A stretch of 8,133 nt of DNA. Origin: an uncultured Oscillospiraceae bacterium (GTDB lineage: Bacteria > Bacillota_A > Clostridia > Oscillospirales > Acutalibacteraceae). The translations under genes and the position numbers were made by a program. The notes beneath the pieces were generated by a model. That model had not been told where the DNA came from and searched no databases. It saw only the letters and a list, made by a program, of their open reading frames with translations. The stretch spans positions 1 to 8,133 of the forward strand of contig USGR01000033.1 of NCBI GenBank assembly GCA_900554165.1, read 5' to 3'. Position 1 is the first letter of the stretch; each line of letters opens with the position of its first letter. This document shows positions 1 through 7,827 of this stretch, piece after piece.

Positions 1-1
1 G

Positions 2-1363
2 GAAATAGAGGATATTATAGGCATACCCGCCTCTCATGCACCGTTGGTGTCTGCCAAAACCGGGCATAATATGGAGCAGGTGCTGGAGATGATAGTAAAA
101 GACGTCCCGCCGCCGACGGGCGACGAAAATGCACCCCTTAAGGCTCTTATTTTTGACTCTTATTACGACGCCTATAAAGGGGTTGTGGTTTATTTCCGCG
201 TGGTAGAAGGCACAGTAAAATCGGGAATGACAATAAAAATGATGGCGACGGGAGCTCAGTTTGACATAGTTGAACTTGGCCGCAAAATGGCGATATCAAT
301 GCAGCCATGCGACGAGCTTAAAGCCGGCGAGGTCGGATATATAACAGCGTCTATAAAGAATGTCGCAGACGCGCGCGTGGGTGATACAATAACCAATGCA
401 GACGCACCGGCTGACGAGCCGCTGCCGGGATACCGCAAAGCGAGCTCGGTGGTGTTCTGCGGCATATATCCAGCCGACGGCTCGCAGTATGAAGATTTAA
501 AAGAAGCACTGGCAAAGCTGCAGCTAAACGACGCGTCTCTGCTGTTTGAGCCGGAGACGTCGGCGGCGCTTGGCTTTGGCTTCAGATGCGGATTTTTAGG
601 CCTGCTGCATATGGAAATAATACAGGAGCGCATAGAACGCGAATTTGATATAGGAATAATCACCACTGCGCCAAGCGTTGTTTATAAAATTAAGATGACG
701 GACGGCAGTGAGATAGAAATAGACAATCCTACAAACTATCCCGACCCGGCGCAGATACAGTACTGCGAGGAGCCGATAACCTCCGTGCACATATTAAGCC
801 CGTCGGACTATGTGGGCACTATTATGGACCTCTGTCAGGACAGGCGCGGCGTGTTCAAGGACATGCAGTACACCGGCAAGGACAGAGTGGATATTCATTA
901 CGAGCTGCCGCTTAATGAGATAGTGTATGACTTTTTCGATGCTTTAAAATCGAGGACAAAGGGCTATGCGTCTTATGACTATGAGATTATAGGCTATGCA
1001 AAGTCCGACCTTGTAAAGCTGGACGTTTTGCTTTCCGGAAATGTGGTTGACGCGCTTTCGTTTATAGTCCACACCGATAAGGCGTATCCGCGCGCGCGCA
1101 GGATAGCCGAGAAGCTAAAGGACAATATTCCGCGCCAGCTTTTTGAAGTGCCTATACAGGTAGCGGTGGGCGGAAAAATAATTGCGCGCGAGACGGTAAA
1201 GGCCATGCGTAAGGACGTGCTCGCAAAATGCTACGGCGGCGATATAACCAGAAAGAAGAAGCTGCTGGAAAAGCAGAAGAAAGGCAAGAAGCGTATGAGA
1301 CAGCTCGGCAATGTCGAGGTCCCGCAGGAGGCGTTTATTGCCGTGCTGAAGCTGGACGAATAA
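2..1363 (+). CDS. lepA: LepA / elongation factor 4, ribosomal back-translocase GTPase (5' end off window)
   Basis: LepA (EF4) is a ribosome-binding GTPase related to EF-G, implicated in back-translocation, ribosome biogenesis and translation under stress. The frame is open from base 2, so the gene begins outside the window. About 453 of the usual ~600 residues are present. The missing part holds the P-loop, DTPGH and NKxD motifs. Numbering from base 2, the G5 motif SAK is at residues 17-19, followed by the PPPTGD linker and the EF-Tu-like barrel ([18 protein letters not shown]). The [13 protein letters not shown] motif starts near 193. The LepA-specific C-terminal domain starts near 410 ([17 protein letters not shown], then [17 protein letters not shown]) and ends in a double stop TAATAA. 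The TTG at base 44 is an internal leucine codon, not a start. Placement upstream of hemW and hrcA is the standard Firmicutes order. Family assignment is secure. Confidence 0.97.
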   Translation, partial: EIEDIIGIPASHAPLVSAKTGHNMEQVLEMIVKDVPPPTGDENAPLKALIFDSYYDAYKGVVVYFRVVEGTVKSGMTIKMMATGAQFDIVELGRKMAISMQPCDELKAGEVGYITASIKNVADARVGDTITNADAPADEPLPGYRKASSVVFCGIYPADGSQYEDLKEALAKLQLNDASLLFEPETSAALGFGFRCGFLGLLHMEIIQERIEREFDIGIITTAPSVVYKIKMTDGSEIEIDNPTNYPDPAQIQYCEEPITSVHILSPSDYVGTIMDLCQDRRGVFKDMQYTGKDRVDIHYELPLNEIVYDFFDALKSRTKGYASYDYEIIGYAKSDLVKLDVLLSGNVVDALSFIVHTDKAYPRARRIAEKLKDNIPRQLFEVPIQVAVGGKIIARETVKAMRKDVLAKCYGGDITRKKKLLEKQKKGKKRMRQLGNVEVPQEAFIAVLKLDE

Positions 1364-1617
1364 TAATTTAATCGGCAGGGCTGCATATGGATTTGTCGAT
1401 AGTAGTTTGAACAAAGTGGGTATCTGCCAAAATGGGAAATCGCGTTTCATATGAGCCTCTCATATAGCGAAGTATGTGCTTTAAATTGCTATAGCATTTC
1501 CGGCTGGTTAAGATAAAACAGCGTCAGTATATAGCTTTAAGACACAATTTATTGGATTTAGGCTTAAGCGTATGATTTTATAAATCATTTTTGCAGTTAG
1601 GGAGGAAAACAGCGGGC
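1364..1617. other. lepA-hemW intergenic gap, small hairpins only
   Basis: No gene is supported in these 254 bases. Short inverted repeats are visible: ATATGAG/CTCATAT around a 3-base loop (1449-1465), the palindrome TGCTATAGCA (about 1487-1496), the palindrome GCTTAAGC (1562-1569), and ATGATTT/AAATCAT (1572-1588) followed by TTTT. The last resembles a weak AT-rich terminator but has only one GC pair and sits directly before the hemW ribosome site, so I do not call it one. No clear promoter pair was found, so lepA and hemW may be cotranscribed. Confidence 0.4.
1600..1605 (+). promoter_or_regulatory. hemW ribosome binding site, decides the start
   Basis: GGGAGG lies 12 bases before ATG 1618 and overlaps the extra codons that a TTG start at 1591 would require. 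It therefore favours ATG 1618, which also puts the N-terminus a few residues before the conserved GIYIHVPFC, as is usual in HemW. The spacing is slightly long. Confidence 0.7.
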
Positions 1618-2751
1618 ATGACTAAAGAGAGCGGCAATATCGGGATATATATACATGTGCCGTTTTGCCTGTCTAAGTGCCGGTACTGCGATTTTTACTC
1701 TGTTGCCGGCGCGGACGATATGCTGCTTGACTCTTATACCGACGCCGTGTGCCGCGACCTCAGCGCTTGGCATGAGGAGTTTGGCGGCAGGGCTGACACG
1801 ATATATTTCGGCGGCGGCACCCCGTCTTTGCTTGGCGCGCGCCGCATTGCAAAGATAATTGATTGTGCTGCGAGAATTTATAACATAGATTTAGCATCAG
1901 CCGAGATTACTGTTGAAGCAAACCCTGATACTGTGACCGACATGCTGGCAGCCGGCTTGAGCTCCGGCGGAGTAAATCGGCTTTCACTCGGCCTGCAGTC
2001 GGCAGATTTGCGCCAGCTGCAGCTTCTTGGCCGCCGCCATACGCCGGAGCGGGCGGAAAGGGCTGTCGTTGCAGCGCTTTGTGCCGGAATTGACAATGTT
2101 TCGGTTGACATAATACTTGGGATAATGGAGCAGGATGTTAAATCGGCCTTGCTTACGGCTGACTTTGCTGCGGGCTTAGGAGTAAAGCATGTTTCGGCGT
2201 ATATGCTGAAAATAGAAGAGGGCACGCCGCTTTATAATGAGAGGGAGAAATATAATATTCCCGGCGACGACGAGGTTTGCGATATTTATTTAAATGTATG
2301 CGACAGGCTTAATGAGCATGGCCTTTTGCAGTATGAGATATCCAACTTTGCACGGCCCGGCTTTGAATGCCGGCATAATTTAAAATACTGGAAGCTGGAG
2401 CCATATGTAGGCATAGGTCCCGCGGCGCATTCTTTTATAGGGAAAAGCCGATTTTATTATCCGCGTAATCTGAATGCATTTTTAAAAAACGGCCATGGGG
2501 CGTTAAAACTTGAAGAGAGATGCGCCGGGGATGTCGAAGAATATGTTATGCTGCACCTCAGGCTGCGCGAAGGAATCCATATATCGGAGCTTATTCGCAT
2601 ATATGGCGAGCAGACTGCCGGCCATATATGCGACAGAGCGGAAAAATTATCAAAAGAAGGGCTGCTTCATATTTTAAACGATAGGATATATTTAGACAGG
2701 CGGGGATTTTTAGTATCTAATTCAATAATTGCTTATTTGCTGTATGAGTAA
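1618..2751 (+). CDS. hemW: HemW-type radical SAM protein (haem chaperone; formerly annotated oxygen-independent coproporphyrinogen III oxidase-like)
   Basis: HemW proteins bind haem and a [4Fe-4S] cluster and are thought to insert haem into respiratory enzymes; many databases still label them HemN-like. From ATG 1618 the product is 377 residues, normal for the family (~380). The radical-SAM triad CxxxCxxC is C17, C21, C24, followed by D25-F26. True HemN has a further cysteine (CxC) where this protein has F26, which supports HemW over HemN. Further motifs are YFGGGTPSLL (63-72), EANPDT (100-105), RLSLGLQS (121-128), YEISNFARPG (239-248), HNLKYW (253-258) and GIGPAAHSF (265-273). A C-terminal HemN_C-like winged region ends with RRGFLVSNSIIAYLL. 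The usual GLPxQ loop reads GIMEQ at 168-172, a departure from consensus. The gene sits between lepA and hrcA as in many Firmicutes and is followed by a strong terminator. Function is inferred from family only. Confidence 0.94.
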   Translation: MTKESGNIGIYIHVPFCLSKCRYCDFYSVAGADDMLLDSYTDAVCRDLSAWHEEFGGRADTIYFGGGTPSLLGARRIAKIIDCAARIYNIDLASAEITVEANPDTVTDMLAAGLSSGGVNRLSLGLQSADLRQLQLLGRRHTPERAERAVVAALCAGIDNVSVDIILGIMEQDVKSALLTADFAAGLGVKHVSAYMLKIEEGTPLYNEREKYNIPGDDEVCDIYLNVCDRLNEHGLLQYEISNFARPGFECRHNLKYWKLEPYVGIGPAAHSFIGKSRFYYPRNLNAFLKNGHGALKLEERCAGDVEEYVMLHLRLREGIHISELIRIYGEQTAGHICDRAEKLSKEGLLHILNDRIYLDRRGFLVSNSIIAYLLYE

Positions 2752-2823
2752 TTAGAATTGTCAGATAGTCAGACAGCATTGTACTGATTCTCTCGCGGTT
2801 ATGCTGATTTTTAATAAGATACT

Positions 2824-2913
2824 GCAGACGGCAGTTATATAATCGGGTTTTGCTGTATTTTTGGCTCGCCAATAATACGGCAATTTTTTATTTTCTGTAA
2901 AACTGCCGTCAGC
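2824..2913. repeat. Inverted repeat of 13-base arms enclosing the hemW terminator
   Basis: The left arm GCAGACGGCAGTT (2824-2836) is complementary to the right arm AACTGCCGTCAGC (2901-2913) at 12 of 13 positions, with 10 contiguous pairs. The arms enclose 64 bases that contain a complete rho-independent terminator. The nesting could be a folded mobile or palindromic element that supplies a terminator, or a larger RNA structure. Nothing in the sequence decides between these. Confidence 0.6.
2850..2894 (+). terminator. Rho-independent terminator after hemW
   Basis: The left arm (2850-2865) begins TTGCTGTA and ends TTGGC; the right arm (2868-2883) begins GCCAA and ends ACGGCAA. They pair over 16 positions with one T-T mismatch and one G-T wobble, around a very tight loop. 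The stem is followed by TTTTTT, one A and TTTT (2884-2894). It lies about 100 bases past the hemW stop, so it most likely ends the lepA-hemW transcript and isolates it from the heat-shock operon. Confidence 0.85.
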
Positions 2914-2979
2914 CGATAACGCAGAGTGCAAAAACTTTTAAATTTCAAATATATGGCTAATCCTAAGTTTGTATTTAGG

Positions 2980-3227
2980 TTAAGCTGCCGGGTGTCGGAC
3001 AGAATATGGCTTTCAGCATCTTTTCGGCGCGGACTGCGTTAAAATTTTTGCCTTGCCAGCATGAAACCCTTCTCGCCGAAAACTGCGTCGCACGTAAAAT
3101 GCTTGCGTCAGTGATAAACTTTTGCTTTTGAGACCGCCGGTGTGCTGACGTACACCGAGGTTGAAAAGCGAAAAGACACCGTGGAGGCATATTTTAGGTA
3201 TATCGGGTTTATTTTCCGGCAGCTTAA
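2980..3227. repeat. 248-base element with 12-base perfect terminal inverted repeats, MITE-like or structured RNA
   Basis: TTAAGCTGCCGG (2980-2991) and CCGGCAGCTTAA (3216-3227) are perfect inverted repeats 248 bases apart end to end. Two further inverted repeats lie inside: TTTTCGGCG (3021-3029) with CGCCGAAAA (3074-3082), and a long imperfect hairpin (3119-3175) built on CTTTT, ACC and CGGTGT with their complements. Possible target duplications are GTATT on each side (2971-2975 and 3231-3235, 3-4 bases outside the repeats) or the TTAA at each tip, which is palindromic and so ambiguous. No transposase is encoded. A non-autonomous mobile element is my first reading and a folded non-coding RNA the second. 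Copy number in the genome is unknown. Confidence 0.5.
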
Positions 3228-3323
3228 GCAGTATTAATTAATATACAAATATGCCTGCTTACTGATGGAAAAACATCCGATATATAAATGAATACTTAGC
3301 GCGTTCTTAAAAAATTCGGAGAA

Positions 3324-3343
3324 AAGCTTTAATAAGCTTTAAT
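3324..3343. repeat. 10-base tandem repeat, two copies
   Basis: AAGCTTTAAT occurs twice back to back (3324-3333 and 3334-3343) in AT-rich DNA about 190 bases upstream of CIRCE. It may be a direct-repeat binding site or simple slippage. Confidence 0.5.
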
Positions 3344-3411
3344 AAACATTGTCCGCGCTGCGGCTATTGCTGCGGATTTTATAATTAAGGTGATTAATGT
3401 ATATGGAGCAA

Positions 3412-3448
3412 TTTACACTTAGATTATAATGTGAATTTATTGTGTAAA
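3412..3448. repeat. 7-base inverted repeat flanking a TATAAT box
   Basis: TTTACAC (3412-3418) and GTGTAAA (3442-3448) are perfect inverted arms. A consensus TATAAT (3425-3430) lies between them, but I see no good -35 box at 16-18 bases from it. It could be an operator for a dimeric regulator or a chance AT-rich palindrome. Confidence 0.3.
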
Positions 3449-3497
3449 ATAAAAGTATATCCTATTGAGCATTAACAATATATTTACAAATGGACTA

Positions 3498-3526
3498 TTG
3501 ACTATATTGCTGAAAGGTGGTAAATT
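3498..3526 (+). promoter_or_regulatory. Vegetative (SigA-type) promoter of the hrcA-grpE-dnaK-dnaJ operon
   Basis: The -35 box TTGACT (3498-3503) is 17 bases from the -10 box TAAATT (3521-3526). The -10 is preceded by TGG (3518-3520), which makes an extended TGn -10. The expected transcription start is near 3533, directly before CIRCE at 3534. A housekeeping promoter abutting CIRCE is the classical arrangement for HrcA-regulated operons. Confidence 0.8.
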
Positions 3527-3533
3527 ATACTTG

Positions 3534-3560
3534 TTAGCACTCAATGATGATGAGTGCTAA
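3534..3560 (+). promoter_or_regulatory. CIRCE operator (HrcA binding site)
   Basis: TTAGCACTC (3534-3542), nine spacer bases (3543-3551), then GAGTGCTAA (3552-3560). Both 9-base arms and the spacer length match the CIRCE consensus exactly. The site covers the probable start of transcription, so HrcA binding would block initiation and the repeat would also lie at the mRNA 5' end. It is the only CIRCE in the window; none precedes dnaK or dnaJ. Confidence 0.97.
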
Positions 3561-3594
3561 ATAATATATAAGCTTAAATTTAACGGAGGATATC

Positions 3595-4623
3595 ATGAAA
3601 CCCACAGAAAGGCAATTGCAGATATTAATGGCAATTGTTAAGGAATATATAAATACGGGTGCGCCGGTAGGCTCAAAAGCGCTGAGTGAAGCGCTGCCGT
3701 TTTCAGTTTCGTCAGCTACTATACGCAATGAAATGGGCGAGCTGATAGGGCAGGGATATCTTATACAGCCGCATACGTCGGCGGGAAGGATACCGTCGGT
3801 AAAGGGGTTTAAGCTATATGTAAACGGGCTGGCATCCGGTAAGCTTGATAAAAAAGACAAAAGTATGATAGACAATATGCTTCCTGAGGCAGACGACCCG
3901 GAAAAGCTGCTGGAAAACGCCGGCCGTGCGCTTGCCGCCATAACAAATTATGCGGCGGTGATGACTACGCCGTCGGACGGCGATGTAAGTCTAATTAGGG
4001 TTGACACGGTGCAGCTTGGCAGCAGGACGGGACTTATAATACTGCTCACGTCTGCAGGCGCGGTTAGGAATAAAGTATACAGGCTTAGCTGTGATATAAC
4101 GCCTGAGCTTCAGCAGGCTTTTATGAATGTAGTTAAGGAGTGGTTTATCGGCAAAAGGCTGTCGGACATAAGCATGTCGTATGTTCAGACGGTTTCGGCC
4201 TCTCTTCCGCTTGACATCATGATGGCTGCGCCAATGTTGGTCGCGCTTGCACAGGCGGCGTCGGAAGCGGGAACATCGCATGTTAAAATGAACGGCGGCG
4301 ACCATCTGCTTTATGAGTTTAACGGTGAGCAGGCTCGCTCTATTTTTGAATTTTTAAGGAGCGAGGAGGATATGCTTTCTCTGCTTAAGACGGCGGGCGA
4401 CGAGGTCGGAGTGATATTCGGCGACGACACAGGCAGAAATGAGCTGAAAACATCGAGCGTCGTAGTTAAAAAGTATAATTTCGGCAAGTCAGCAGCGGGC
4501 AGTCTTGGCATAATAGGTCCGCTGAGAATGGACTATGAGAAGCTTATTCCTAAAATAGACTATTTTACAAAAATCTTTGAAAACAGGATAAAGGAAGTGT
4601 TCAGCAAATATTTTGAAGAATAG
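3595..4623 (+). CDS. hrcA: Heat-inducible transcription repressor HrcA
   Basis: HrcA binds CIRCE as a dimer and represses class I heat-shock genes. Known HrcA proteins need GroEL/ES to stay active, so titration of chaperonin by unfolded protein relieves repression. The product is 342 residues, the family norm. The N-terminal winged helix-turn-helix spans roughly residues 1-75, with TGAPVGSKALS (21-31), the recognition helix SSATIRNEM (39-47) and the signature QPHTSAGRIPS (58-68). The C-terminal part carries GIIGPLRMDY (about 305-314), where the family usually has GPTRMxY. The start ATG is set by GGAGG (3585-3589) five bases upstream. CIRCE lies 34 bases before the start codon, so the gene is autoregulated. 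grpE follows after 18 bases, which implies cotranscription. Confidence 0.98.
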   Translation: MKPTERQLQILMAIVKEYINTGAPVGSKALSEALPFSVSSATIRNEMGELIGQGYLIQPHTSAGRIPSVKGFKLYVNGLASGKLDKKDKSMIDNMLPEADDPEKLLENAGRALAAITNYAAVMTTPSDGDVSLIRVDTVQLGSRTGLIILLTSAGAVRNKVYRLSCDITPELQQAFMNVVKEWFIGKRLSDISMSYVQTVSASLPLDIMMAAPMLVALAQAASEAGTSHVKMNGGDHLLYEFNGEQARSIFEFLRSEEDMLSLLKTAGDEVGVIFGDDTGRNELKTSSVVVKKYNFGKSAAGSLGIIGPLRMDYEKLIPKIDYFTKIFENRIKEVFSKYFEE

Positions 4624-4641
4624 CCTGTTATATTAAAACAT

Positions 4642-5244
4642 ATGAAGGGTCGTGTAAACTTGTCTAACAGCAAAAAGGTAAACAACAAGGAAAAAGAGGA
4701 AAAAATAAAAAAGGAGAAGGCATCTGCCGAGTGCGCTGACAATAAAGAGACAACTGAGGATAACACATGCAGCGAAAAAGAGGTCTCAGACAGCACTACA
4801 TCCGACGATGCGGCGGTTACGCTTCAAAAGGACTTGGACGAGGCAAAGGATATGCTTCTGCGCACAGCGGCGGAATTTGACAATTATAAGAAGAGAAGCG
4901 AGCGCGAAAAGCTTCAGGTAAGTGAATTTGTAAAGGCGCAGACAATAAAGGCGCTGCTGCCGCCGATAGACAATTTGTTAAGAGCAGCTGAGGCTGATTC
5001 TTCATCGGCAGATTATGCAAAGGGAGTGGAGATGACAATCCGCCAGCTTATGGAGGCGCTTGAAAAGCTTGGCCTTAAGGAAATTAATCCGGAAAACGAG
5101 CCGTTTGACCCCATGCTTCACGAAGCGGTTATGCATGAGGAAAATTTAGATGTGCCGGAAAACACCGTAGTACAGGTGCTCCAGAAAGGCTATATGATGG
5201 ACGATACGGTAATACGTCCGGCGATGGTAAAGGTGGCAAATTAA
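4642..5244 (+). CDS. grpE: Nucleotide exchange factor GrpE (Hsp70 cofactor)
   Basis: GrpE releases ADP from DnaK and so resets the chaperone cycle; it acts as a cytoplasmic dimer. With the ATG start the product is 200 residues. Residues 1-58 are highly charged, lysine/glutamate-rich and probably disordered. A long coiled-coil helix follows (about 60-100, with RTAAEFDNYKKRSERE at 74-89). The conserved LLPPIDNLLRA (105-115) leads into the C-terminal beta domain: NPENEPFDPMLHEAV (149-163), then VQVLQKGYMMDDTVIRPAMVKV (177-198), the part that contacts the DnaK nucleotide lobe. The ATG at 4642 has no Shine-Dalgarno. A TTG at 4660, giving a protein starting MSNSKK, has AAGGG ten bases before it and may be the true start. 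Spacing to hrcA is 18 bases, with dnaK downstream after 254 bases. Confidence 0.95.
   Translation: MKGRVNLSNSKKVNNKEKEEKIKKEKASAECADNKETTEDNTCSEKEVSDSTTSDDAAVTLQKDLDEAKDMLLRTAAEFDNYKKRSEREKLQVSEFVKAQTIKALLPPIDNLLRAAEADSSSADYAKGVEMTIRQLMEALEKLGLKEINPENEPFDPMLHEAVMHEENLDVPENTVVQVLQKGYMMDDTVIRPAMVKVAN
4645..4649 (+). promoter_or_regulatory. Possible grpE ribosome binding site pointing to TTG 4660
   Basis: AAGGG lies inside the first codons of the ATG-started frame and ten bases before an in-frame TTG at 4660. Upstream of ATG 4642 there is no purine-rich site, only AT-rich sequence. If it is used, GrpE would be 194 residues. Other genes here tolerate 10-12 base spacing (hemW, dnaJ). Confidence 0.4.
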
Positions 5245-5298
5245 ATAACCTGCCTCAATAATGGGCAGGGAGCATTGCATAAAAACGCCGTAACAAAT

Positions 5299-5327
5299 TT
5301 TGACACTAAAATGCGCGGCAAATTCAA
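5299..5327 (+). promoter_or_regulatory. Candidate internal promoter for dnaK
   Basis: A perfect -35 TTGACA (5299-5304) is 17 bases from TTCAAT (5322-5327), which matches the -10 consensus at four of six positions. It would give a dnaK leader of about 165 bases with no CIRCE. This is based on sequence match alone. Confidence 0.35.
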
Positions 5328-5382
5328 TAGCGGGTGCGAGCAGATTATAGGCGTTTTGCATCGGATATGTAATTGTGTCATA

Positions 5383-5425
5383 CCGCTTTGACTGACTTCA
5401 AAATAACGCATTTTCAGCTAAGCGG
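5383..5425 (+). repeat. Stem-loop in the dnaK leader
   Basis: CCGCTT (5383-5388) pairs with AAGCGG (5420-5425). The stem continues through one mismatch and one bulge to CTGA/TCAG, giving about 11 pairs with a 19-base loop. No T-run follows, so it is not a terminator. It could affect dnaK leader stability or translation. Confidence 0.4.
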
Positions 5426-5468
5426 GCGACGAAATTTACAGCAAAAACAGTAATTTAGTTAAATATAA

Positions 5469-7358
<1,890 letters not shown>

Positions 7359-7827
7359 TCGGCTCCATGCTGACAGCAGCGGCGCTCAAGCAAGGCGCAT
7401 TGTCAATCAGCGGAGTGCCGCGTGATTTAAACATCAAAGTTTACGCTGGATTTCGGCAATATCGGCAGATATTTATACGACTGTTTATTGTCAAAAGCCG
7501 CAGGCCTTAAAATTAGGCGTATCTTCGCATAAGAGCGGCGAACAATTCTACAATATAGGCGAGCTGTGGTGCTGCTTATATATTGGAGTAGCATTATCAG
7601 GTCTTGAGCGGGTCAAGAAGCGTGTATTTATTTTAGCTGTGCAAGCTCACAGCGAAGACAATTGTGCAAAAGTTAATTAGCAATGTGCCTATACGCTGCC
7701 AGCCGCAAGTAAATTTGTGAGCCAAGCGCCGGAGATGCTGGCAAATTATAAAGAAATGAATTTGGGCGGGTGAACACCCGCCCAGCAAGCTGTATTATAC
7801 ATATAAATTTAGGGGTGCAGACCGTTA
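7359..7827. other. 469-base dnaK-dnaJ intergenic region, no supported gene
   Basis: No credible frame or RNA family is recognised. Visible structure from left to right: TGACA/TGTCA enclosing GCGC/GCGC right after the dnaK stop (7371-7405); GCCGC/GCGGC (7497-7501, 7535-7539) enclosing two tiny hairpins like a three-way junction; TCTTGA/TCAAGA (7602-7618); GCTGTG/CACAGC (7636-7653); and a strong GC hairpin at 7764-7783. None has a T-run, so no terminator separates dnaK from dnaJ. I found no convincing promoter pair for dnaJ. Confidence 0.6.
7764..7783 (+). repeat. GC-rich hairpin upstream of dnaJ
   Basis: GGGCGGGT (7764-7771) pairs perfectly with ACCCGCCC (7776-7783) around the loop GAAC. It is the most stable short stem in the window. 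It has no T-run on either strand and ends 44 bases before the dnaJ start, so an RNA processing, protection or attenuation role is more likely than simple termination. Confidence 0.75.

Larger units (their letters stand above)
2752..3594. other. 843-base hemW-hrcA intergenic region, no supported gene
   Basis: From left to right this stretch contains a weak hairpin CAGCAT/ATGCTG (2774-2779 with 2801-2806, long loop, then ATTTTT), the terminator nested in a longer inverted repeat (2824-2913), a 248-base terminal-inverted-repeat element (2980-3227), a palindromic ATTAATTAAT (3233-3242), a 10-base tandem repeat (3324-3343), a weak hairpin TCCGC/GCGGA followed by TTTT (3352-3380), an inverted repeat around a TATAAT box (3412-3448), and the hrcA promoter with CIRCE (3498-3560). 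The longest open frame, antisense at 2975-3190, has no family I recognise and no ribosome site. Confidence 0.7.

Noticed and set aside
256..1450. Antisense frames opposite lepA
   Set aside because: Their translations show no family motifs, and the sense strand is clearly LepA throughout.
1572..1592. Terminator between lepA and hemW
   Set aside because: The 7-bp stem has a single GC pair and only four Ts follow, and it overlaps the hemW leader; too weak to call.
1591..1617. Upstream TTG start for hemW
   Set aside because: It would place the GGGAGG ribosome site inside the coding region and add nine residues not typical of HemW. ATG 1618 fits better.
2975..3190. Antisense open frame of 71 codons across the inverted-repeat element
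   Set aside because: It has no ribosome site, no domain I recognise and a composition unlike the neighbouring genes. It lies almost wholly inside the repeat element, so it is probably a shadow that would recur wherever the element does.
3352..3380. Second terminator upstream of hrcA
   Set aside because: TCCGC/GCGGA gives only five good pairs with a long loop before TTTT, and no gene precedes it that needs one.
3534..3941. Antisense frame over CIRCE and the hrcA start
   Set aside because: It overlaps the operator and the helix-turn-helix coding region and is low-complexity Ser/Leu sequence; a shadow.
5249..5269. Terminator after grpE
   Set aside because: The hairpin is only 6 bp and is followed by GAGCATTGC, not a T-run.
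7497..7539. tRNA-like or riboswitch-like three-way junction in the dnaK-dnaJ gap
   Set aside because: Inner stems are only four pairs with no conserved loop sequence. It matches no RNA family I know and is probably chance.
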